In this document: piece by piece, positions 56,589 through 64,000 of the stretch
Numbering within the stretch: position 1 is the stretch's first letter
Layout: each line of letters opens with the position of its first letter
Source of the DNA: Holothuria scabra
Taxonomy: Eukaryota; Echinodermata; Holothuroidea; Aspidochirotida; Holothuriidae
DNA length: 64,000 bases
Direction of reading: 5' to 3'
Assembly (NCBI GenBank): GCA_037179385.1
Contig: CM074194.1
Location: forward strand, 2,373,001-2,437,000
The notes under the pieces: model-generated
Databases searched by the model: none
The model's input: only the letters and a program-made list of their open reading frames with translations
What the model was told of the DNA's origin: nothing
Made by a program: the position numbers and the translations under genes

Positions 56589-59500
56589 CTGAATTTGGAG
56601 AATGGAAAAAGGTAAAAAGATACAACACTACATGTTTTATTTAAAATTTCAATAGCAAGGATTTCAAAAGTGGATGAGGAGGGGTTGTGAATGAAAAGAG
56701 AGGCAAGGGTTAGAGGTGATGATGTGTGATCAGCACCTCAAAGATATATCAAGCGTAGGCAACAAACTCGAAACGACGCATTGACCCTCCCCCTTCCCCA
56801 AGGTGAAAAAATATTGCGGCGAATGTGATCCCGGGTAAGTAGTTTTGAAAGCATAAAGTTTAATTCATACTCTTTTCTGCGAAACACTGTTCATTCTGAA
56901 AAGTGTAACTTCACGTTAAGTGAGTCATGCATGATACCCATTTTAGCTTGCAATGACACCGTTCTTTGTCATCATTTATCATTCTTGAATTCAATTTTTT
57001 CCATCTGATGTCGGATTGTCTCTTAGTGAATTTACAAAATACGCTTTACTCAATTATCTCTCTGCGATAAGTTTATTCCTTCTGAAGGATTTTGTGAAGT
57101 GATACCTCCGTCAGACCTAATTTTTGCTCTACTAATATTTCCCACAAAATTCAAGCCAAAAGATTCCAGATCTATTAATTTTCAGTGGCTGGCCAGAATA
57201 TCAAAATTGGGGATGGGGGGAAACTAAGGGCCAAGGATAATGTTTTGGCGTTAACATATTTCGGGCGCAGCTCCAAACCGAGCACAAAGCTCTCGTTCCT
57301 AGGTGTGGGGGTCCAGGGGAGAAGACCCCGGGAGCTCTGAGGTTATAGCATGCCTCGAGATGAAAATTTAAGTCTATGGAGAGACATATTGTTTTTTTTC
57401 GGTTAACACAACCCCTAACTGAGCTAACGTGGGGAAGGGGGTGAGGGAGGAAATGTCCCCTCTTGCCCCCCACTCCGTAGAGCCACCATTGTTGATTACA
57501 GAATTTAATTTTTGAAAGTATCTGTCGGACGCTTTCAATCGATGTCTTGTAGATTTTGAAAATAAGATTTTGTAAATTCCCTTTTAAGAATCCTGATGAA
57601 CATATTTTGGAGATATTTATCGTTTTTTGTTTTTAAAGACTTATTTAATAAAACGTCTAATTCCTTAAATTTTGTTTCCTATTTTAAGACATCATAAAAA
57701 CTATTCAGCATGCAGATATTGCCAACTTACAAGAATCTCTTCCATACAGTTGTGTATCATCCATGTTGACAAACAAATGCCGTCACAGCTGCTTGACAAC
57801 AGAGTTGATGAGATGCGCTTACGTTCACGTCACAATGAAATGTAGATTCTAGTTCGTCTACATTCTGCTTGCAATCGCGAGATCACTGCAAGCCAAAACC
57901 TAACATACATGCATATATTCCTGCGCATGCTCTGTGCCAACAAGTGCAACCCAGTGAGGAAACCGTTAATGGGTCTATATGCATTTCATAAAACGAATTA
58001 TTATTTTTACCTGTAATTTCATCCTCCTCTAGATCATTAACTTCTTCCTTTATTTCCTCTAAAACCTTCTCCTTGTATCCTGATGTTTCTTCCTGTCAGA
58101 AATGTTGACAAGAAAGAAAAAGTTTGAACGTTTGCATAATTGCCATTTGTAATCATGAAAATCAGTTTACTTAATAATGTTAAGATAGACCCTGAACTAA
58201 ATTGGCATACACTTTAATTATTCCTTTTTAAACAATTAGTGGATGCGTCAGGCAGGAATGACAATGATTAAATGTGGTAAACTCATGCAAAGATTTTTAT
58301 CCCAGAGTTGACAAGCAGGATTGATACCACAAGCGAGTCCATCCCTTAATCGCTTGACGTCCAGCAACCCTAACCCCCCACCCGAGTCCTTTCTCGTAAA
58401 TGGCGAAGATGGACCAAGCCTTCTTAAACATATTATGCCACTATGACAGCTACGGTACCCTTTCCCATCCCTCCAATTTAAAACTTTCTCTGCTGTAACT
58501 ATTTCCACGATCTTTCACGCAAGCTCCCGACAGCCCGAAACTATTAAGGTCGCGTACACACTAAATCTTCCGTGGTCAAACTACAACGAATTCGGATCGA
58601 ATTCCGATCTGATTTTTGTTAGTTTTTGTTAAAGGCTCCTCCATCTCTGGTCGGAAAGAAATAATTAGAATAAATTTTAATTCCACAGTAGAATGGTATA
58701 ACTCATATATTTACCACTCATATATATAGAAGGTTGGCAAATCTTTCATTCTTTCCGACCAGAGATGGAGAAGATTTGAATAAGAGCTAAAAATATTTGA
58801 ATAAGAGCTAAAAAACTCAAATTCGTTGTAGTGTGACCACGACTTGAGCCCTTATTTTTCTTTAACCTCAGACTGTGATGATACAATTTTGTTAATTTCT
58901 GGATTTGGAATATTAGTTACGGACAAGCCATTTAGTTTTAGTTGTACTCTTTTGCAGTCCTGAGAAATAAAAATAAAAATAAAACTTCCTTCATTATTTA
59001 AAATGAAAATAAAACTTCCTTCATTATTTAAAATGAAAATAAAACTTCCTTCATTATTAAAAATGGAGATGTTGTTTAATTATTCTTCATCAGATGAAAG
59101 GACATAACTGATCAAATTTGAAACAATGACAATATGACGGATTACTGAATGACAAAAATCGACATTTATTCAAAGGAAAAAATTCATCCCCCCAAACACT
59201 AGGTTTGAAACAACAGCTAAATTTCATAATTTTCTTCTTATTTCTCTTTAAAATTTTTTTCATAACATTTCAGGACCTAAATATTGTGCATTCAAGGTAA
59301 ACCAAGTAATTACCTACTTGTAAATTTTACAATTGAAGAGGACAAAAAACATTGTTACATGATTCTCAAGGAACAGAATATTCTGCTACACTTATTCAAG
59401 CTGGGGTAACTGTACTTTACATTTAAAAGGAAATCAACTGTCTAGTAATGTAAATTGATACATTATAAACATTACTGCTTTAGCCAACATTTTGTAAGAA

Positions 59501-62500
59501 GTACGATTATATAACTTCGAGTACAGTTTTACATCTTTGAAAGATTTATTATTCTTTCAGGATATATTCTTAAAGGGGCAAAAAAAGTTTGTTTGAACAA
59601 GTTTTTTTCACGACTTAAATTCTGCACCATAATTATAAATTGAGTTAAAACTGGCAAAACAAAATGATTTGTCATCATGGTCTGATGTTGTGATTAGTCA
59701 CCCTGCGGATGAGGCTGTCGAGTCTTGCATCTGTGAGGAATTTTGCCACGTGAACAAAATTACAAAATTGCCATTCAATAGTTATTAATACAAAAGTACG
59801 GTAACGTATTTTCTCTCTTGAAAAACATTACTGCTTTATTGTTTGTTGATTCTGGTATAAAATCAGTTGAAAAGGAAAAGCAAAGTGATGAAATAAAAGG
59901 TTAATATTCGTTGTCAAACTATGATTGCCCCCAAGTTTTAGTAGTAACCGTTTGTAAATTAGTACCTTTATTCCTATATCCTCCTAGTACAGTACTACAG
60001 CGTTGAAAGTTTTTTGTTCTTGCAGTATATGTTCTAAGATGAGGGCAACAATGAGTTCTAATTTAAGAGAGAAACATATTTCCTGCTTCTCGCATAGCTT
60101 GGTTAGTCATTATCCAAACATTGTTAGGTGTAAACAGTTTACTTGTATGTTAATTTTGATAACTTAGCAATTATACTGAACCATGTCTAGTGTGACATGG
60201 TGATATATACAATGCGACTGCATAGAAACTGTTTTCAAATCATTGATTGTATAAGTTGCCAAGTAATAACTATCACATGATTTAGTAGCGGAAGGTGGGT
60301 GTGACCATGCAGAGAGAGAAGGAGAGAAGGGGGCTTGAAATTGAGGGAGTGAGACGGCCCTTCCCTGCGGAGAAGCTATTTCCTAATAAGGCCGAATCTT
60401 AGATTCGAATCTGTCACAGTCCAAACTTGTTTCACTTGGTGGCATTTGAGTTCCTATGGCAAATTCCTCGAAAAATATTTAGTTTATTTACATCAGTAGT
60501 TCTCAAGTGTTTTAGGCTATTGCCCAGTAGAACCATCTCGAACTACCAGAACATCCCATCCTCTGTTTCTACCATTCACGGTCTAGCTGAGCTATCTCCG
60601 GCGCCTCGTTGCCGGTCCGGGGGATGGTGTAAGGGGAGGGGTGTTACCCCTCCCTTTTAAGAAATTTTTGATCACACAATTATCCTAGATACTATCTGGT
60701 GTGTCATTTGTGGTGAAGTTTGCACTGATTTCCTTCAGGTTTGCATGGGCAATACGTATAAAGTGTGTTTTCCAGACCTCCATTGTAGGGTTTCGCCAAC
60801 GAATTCAATTGCCGAGTTATTGAATTTCTAATGCCATTTAAAGATAATTTTGGGTCAAATATTTTTCTATTCCCCAACCTCCTGGGTGCCTTATTTTGAC
60901 CTAAATAACTGCATTCACGGCGGTGTTTTGAATCGCTAGGGATCAACAAATCAGTCCTAACACCCCTGTTTCCATGTATTCATTAGCGTCCCTGAGACTT
61001 CCCAGCGCCTCTTGGGAGAGATTGAAATCAATTTGAGAAACATTACGGTAATTCTGATGGACGAATTCCAACCTGACAACCACATTCGTCATGACGCAAT
61101 GGGTTTGCGTATCTAACCGAAAGTTTCTCACAAACTTACTCTTCATAAAATATTCTCAAATTTGCAGAAGACTTACTGTCAATGAACCTTCCAGTTTCTC
61201 TGCTCTTGATTGCAATTTCTCTAGCAGACATTTTAGCGCATTTTTCATGTATATCTGTCTGAAACGACCCCAACTCTTCATGTCCTCTAAGTTTTCTTCT
61301 TTTGATCGTCTCCTTGGAAGAGAATCGTCTGTCGGTGTTGATGTTATGTTCAGGGTTTTGCTATCAAAACTACCATTTAATTGACTTCTAGATATCATTT
61401 CTGAATCACTGATTTCATCTTCTTCCCTTTTGTTCGGTGAACCACTCTCTTTGGGCCCCTCCATCGATCCATCCTTGGCTACATACATATCTCTTGGCGT
61501 CCCTTCAAGGGAAAAATCATCGCCATCTTCAGTGTCGGTATCTTCACACGGTGTGATGACAAAATCTTCCAGGGAATGAGGTAAGAAAACATCACAATCG
61601 TCGTCATACGTTACGTCATCTTGCTCATAATAGTGCTTACTCCAGTCGTTTTCATTGTTACTTTCATAACTTACATCTGTCACTTCAAAACTTTCAAACG
61701 TGACGTCATAGCTTGAATCAGATACTTCATTAGAAGGGTCAGTAACAAAATACTTGGTCTCGCTTTGAGTCTTTGTGAAATCTGTCGAGGTGTTTTGATC
61801 AATTGGACCCATTAATGTGGCAAAGGTTTCTCTGTTACTAGGGGTAAAAGTTTCAGCTTCAGAATTTAAGCGAAATTGATTGCTTTTCGTTTTCTCGGCA
61901 TCAGAAGACCGATCATTTGGTGTATTTACTCCGTACTTTTCATCAAAACGGCAAGCTAAGAAATTTCCTATTCTGCTCTTACTTCGAGATTCTGTTGCTA
62001 CTTGCTTTGAACCACTACTTTTATCTTGTTCAACATCTTCAAATGATTGTCCGGTTGCTTTCATCTCAATAGCCAAATCTTGCGTTGGCTCACTCACAAC
62101 TGCATTCTGGGAAATTGTGTTATTGTGGTCTGATAATTTCGTTTCCAATGAAGCATCTGATTCGGTCAATTTCCTGCCTCCCGTGACTCGTCTGCAGCCA
62201 TCTTCTGGACCCTTGCCGCCAGTTTTGTCATGTTTCTCTTCAGTGGCCTTAGAGGATTGGAAAGGACCATCTCTTGTATCATCTTCTGTTACGCTGACGT
62301 CACTACTCGGATCCAATTGAGGTGGAGCATTCTTGAAACCAAACGGAACCGAAGAATTTTTTCTTTTGCTTTCGATAACTTGAAAACGGCGATCATGATT
62401 CTCTTTGCCGAAAAAGGAAGAAGTCTCCTTCTGTAGTTCGCTTTGACCGTGTAATGGGTCAGAGGATTGGTCATATTTCTTCGAGCCAATTCGAACTGGT

Positions 62501-62685
62501 GATTTATTTTCATCTTGCAAACTGTTAACCTCGTTCATCAACTCTCGCGAAACGATCGTGAGAACATCTTGGATCAATCGTTCGATATTTTCATCGCTAT
62601 TCAACTCACCGTCATCACCAAAGGGTAGAGTATTCGTGGCATCTCGTGGTTCTTCGTCCTCGCGCTTGTATAAAAATTTTGCAGA
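55597..62685 (-). CDS. Unrecognised gene: acidic disordered region, coiled coil and RGG tail; 5' end outside the window
   Basis: Three exons on the minus strand join in frame: 62685-61177, 58092-58011 and 56588-55597. The product is 860 residues in this window, and the coding region continues upstream. All four inner splice sites are AG/GT with matching phases (0, then 1). Order of parts: about 500 mostly polar, acidic residues; a Glu/Lys-rich linker; a coiled coil of about 145 residues; then a Pro/Tyr-rich segment and a tail with more than a dozen RG dipeptides, ending EQKKE. RGG tails usually bind RNA and are arginine-methylated (family knowledge). The acidic-region, coiled-coil, proline-rich order recalls TANGO1/cTAGE5 ER-export proteins, but no membrane segment or SH3 domain is visible here, so I do not assign it. 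Confidence 0.8.
57183..57491. mobile_element. hAT-like MITE, CAGTGGCGGCGC family, copy 2 (inverse)
   Basis: It starts CAGTGGCTGGCCAGAATATC and ends CTCCGTAGAGCCACCATTG. The interior aligns with the reverse complement of 32899-33203 (AAACCGAGC, GTCCAGGGG, AGCTCTGAGGTTA). The flanks TTAATTTT and TTGATTAC may be a decayed 8-bp duplication. Confidence 0.65.
57731..57764 (-). CDS. Candidate alternative first exon (short leader peptide)
   Basis: On the minus strand an ATG in good context (CAACATGG) opens 11 codons (MDDTQLYGRDS) plus one base, followed by a strong donor GTAAGT. An in-frame stop lies just upstream. Joining to the 56588 acceptor would create a TAG at the junction, so this could only be an upstream frame in an alternative 5' leader, with translation then starting at the Met codons early in the last exon. 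It is speculative. Confidence 0.25.
57822..57930 (-). promoter_or_regulatory. Possible internal promoter motifs (CRE-like, NRF1-like)
   Basis: TGACGTGA (minus strand, about 57826-57833) resembles an ATF/CREB site. TGCGCATGC at 57922-57930 matches nine positions of the NRF1 site. Both lie within 170 bases upstream of the candidate first exon. No TATA box is seen. Confidence 0.25.
58011..58092 (-). CDS. Small Glu/Lys-rich middle exon
   Basis: Acceptor TTTCTGACAG, donor ACAG|GTAAAA. It encodes 27 residues plus one base (EETSGYKEKVLEEIKEEVND then LEEDEIT). It begins in phase 0, matching the large exon, and ends in phase 1, matching the last exon. It is too short to be seen as a long open frame and is supported by splice sites and phase. 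Confidence 0.8.
58571..58841. repeat. Fold-back (inverted repeat) MITE
   Basis: The outer arms CGTGGTCAAACTACAACGAA and their complement ending TAGTGTGACCACG, and the inner arms CTCCATCTCTGGTCGGAAAG and CTTTCCGACCAGAGATGGAG, are inverted. Near the right arm a 22-bp unit (ATTTGAATAAGAGCTAAAA) is tandemly doubled. Confidence 0.82.
58977..59066. repeat. 30-bp tandem triplication
   Basis: The unit containing AAAACTTCCTTCATTATTTA followed by AAATGAAAAT occurs three times with a period of exactly 30. The third copy has a small change. Confidence 0.95.
61177..62685 (-). CDS. Large internal exon encoding an acidic, Ser-rich disordered region (503 residues)
   Basis: Acceptor TTTGTCCCCAG, donor ACA|GTAAGT, 1509 bp, phase 0 at both ends. 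It begins SAKFLYKREDEEPRD. An early amphipathic stretch (NIERLIQDVLTIVSRELMNE) is followed by a long polar region and an acidic block (NDWSKHYYEQDDVTYDDDCD and SLEDFVITPCEDTDTEDGDD). A final helical stretch (SWGRFRQIYMKNALKCLLEK) leads into the next exon. No globular domain is recognised. An ATG further upstream in the open frame lies before the acceptor and is intronic. Confidence 0.85.
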
Positions 62686-64000
62686 CTGGGGACAAAAGTA
62701 TAGATTAGTTAGTAATAAGGAGAGAAAGATAAAATGCAATGGCGGCGAACTGTATCAGATTACCAGGAACTCTGACATGGGGAAGGGTCACCGGGTTGTG
62801 TTCATAGTCAGACACCATGTGATACTTACTGCTGTACTGTTTGCGAGAATCACATGGTATCACCATACTGCCATAGATAGCCCAGCGGTGTAGACCAACC
62901 CCATGTTGTGTCCATACGAGCGAAAGCTTCTCTATTTATGTGAGAATTTTCACCTCCTTTTGCAATACAGCATAGAGCTTCTAGCAGGACATTGAATGAC
63001 ATGGTCAGTCCTCAATGCAGATGGTTAAAGTGTTTTTACTTTTGAAAATTAATTACTTTCAACATTTTGATAAAGACAGAAGGTAAATTTTGACATAAAT
63101 TTGTGGTAAGAATACGAGTTCAAAATCAAGTATCCCAGTCATCCCGTTAAGCATGTTAGTCTAGTACTGAAAGAGGCTACTAAATGAACTCACAAGTGGT
63201 GATGCAGGACAGGCCGACGAAACGGGGGATATTGCTGAGTGACAGCACAGCAGGGCTATCTAGACGGAGCGCCACCATCAGTTGACGCGGAGCGCAGAAG
63301 AATAGTTTACACCTTAGACCCCCCACCGGAAACGGCACTTTCCTAGTGTTTTAAGCACACGTTCCAAATATTGGGACGCAAAAATACCTTAAGCAACCCG
63401 AAGCTCCGCCAGAAGTGATAGTTGTCAGAAGCAAAGCCCGGAACGAAAGAGTTCTGAGTTGCGAATTTCATCCAAAATTGTTTGGTTCTACTCGAGTAAT
63501 ACTGAAAATACTTCGCTCTTGTTAATGAAATAGAAGCACTGACCCAGTTCTCATACTAGACATTTCAATTTCCCCCAACTAACTTATTCCTACATCAATC
63601 GCAAAATATATTGATTAGCCTATTGGTACAACAAAAACGTAAATCGCCTTCACCGTAATATTTTTTCCTTCATGCTGGGGGGGGGGGGATTGGGGGAATT
63701 TGATATGGTGTTCACCCTTAAGTAATGGGGGACATGCCCCCCCCCCGTTTCCCCTTGATTGCCCTCATGAAAAATGAATACGATGCAAACAAAACCTAGT
63801 GAAAACATTTTTCATCCAGTTGTGCTGCTTGTCATTTTGCCGGGGGCAATAGAGCTAAAGGCATCTGCTTCGTAAGTTAGTAAAGTTGTGGTGATATGCT
63901 ATCAAAAGACTTGATTTTACTTGTCAATTCAAAAGTAATATTTCCAAAGGAGAAATCTGTTGAAATTATGTCCATATCTTACATCGTTTTCAAGATGTAC
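62686..64000 (-). other. Intron and upstream part of the minus-strand gene (partial)
   Basis: The next upstream exon is not seen. The stretch contains a copy of the hAT-associated core at 63255-63295 with ACCGGAAACGGC at about 63321, and G and C runs at 63678-63690 and 63739-63747 that resemble ends of the same element class. Element boundaries could not be fixed. Confidence 0.6.

Larger units (their letters stand above)
56589..58010 (-). other. Intron with hAT-like MITE and possible internal promoter
   Basis: Donor GTAAAA, acceptor CCAAATTCAG. It holds an hAT-like MITE (57183-57491) and, at 57731-57930, a possible alternative first exon with CRE-like and NRF1-like motifs upstream. Confidence 0.75.
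58093..61176 (-). other. Intron, 3.1 kb
   Basis: Donor GTAAGT, acceptor TTTCTGACAG. It holds a fold-back element (58571-58841), a 30-bp triplication (58977-59066) and a GC-rich hairpin AAGGGGAGGGGT-GTT-ACCCCTCCCTT near 60632-60657. No further exon can be supported. Confidence 0.75.

Noticed and set aside
60427..60660. 77-residue plus-strand frame
   Set aside because: It lies in the intron of the minus-strand gene, ends in a GC-rich hairpin and has no recognisable content.
61880..62320. 146-residue plus-strand frame
   Set aside because: It is the antisense shadow of the large acidic exon on the minus strand, whose splice sites and composition are convincing.

Overview
The window is animal (metazoan) nuclear DNA. 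Genes are split by GT-AG introns, intergenic space is long and AT-rich, and repeats are dense. The one gene recognised with certainty is the B55 regulatory subunit of protein phosphatase 2A. Its protein is very close to the vertebrate form, while the transposon content (tRNA SINEs, hAT-type and TTAA-type MITEs with G/C-run ends) looks like a marine invertebrate deuterostome such as an echinoderm. That placement is inference from style; no marker in the window proves it.

Layout. (1) 1-~22565, plus strand: the 3' six coding exons of PPP2R2 (B55), ending at a TAA at 21673. The first exon or exons lie left of the window. Its introns carry a tRNA-derived SINE with a 13-bp target duplication, a 1.3-kb element with GGTACC-rich inverted ends, a perfect match to the CTCF core, and an approximately 3-kb element containing an 18-monomer satellite with a strict 145-145-156 bp higher-order pattern. 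(2) ~22.6-49.2 kb: a gene desert filled with mobile elements. These include four hAT-like elements with G/C-rich ends whose 8-bp target duplications can be read directly (one nested in another), a Charlie-like hAT, a family of TTAA-flanked MITEs, SINEs, a non-LTR-like 3' tail, a long inverted repeat, and a 5'-truncated copy of the satellite element flanked by a 16-bp duplication. (3) 49657-50601, plus strand: an intronless 314-residue reading frame, unrecognised, with an N-terminal coiled coil, a SUMO-interaction-like motif and a proline-rich stretch. (4) 55597-62685, minus strand: three exons of an unrecognised gene encoding at least 860 residues: a large acidic disordered exon, a small linker exon, and a last exon with a coiled coil followed by an RGG/RG-rich tail. 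Its 5' end lies right of the window, and there is a possible internal promoter and alternative first exon near 57.73-57.93 kb.

How parts fit together. The three genes are not functionally linked by anything visible; they are neighbours across repeat-rich DNA. The most unusual content is in the repeats. First, the satellite-bearing element in the PPP2R2 intron has monomers containing perfect DR1 and DR2 nuclear-receptor half-site pairs, and its 3' end has moved elsewhere with a retroposition-like target duplication. Second, an internal core of about 100 bp (GCGGAGCG...GCCGGAAACGGC) is shared by several hAT-like elements whose terminal repeats differ.
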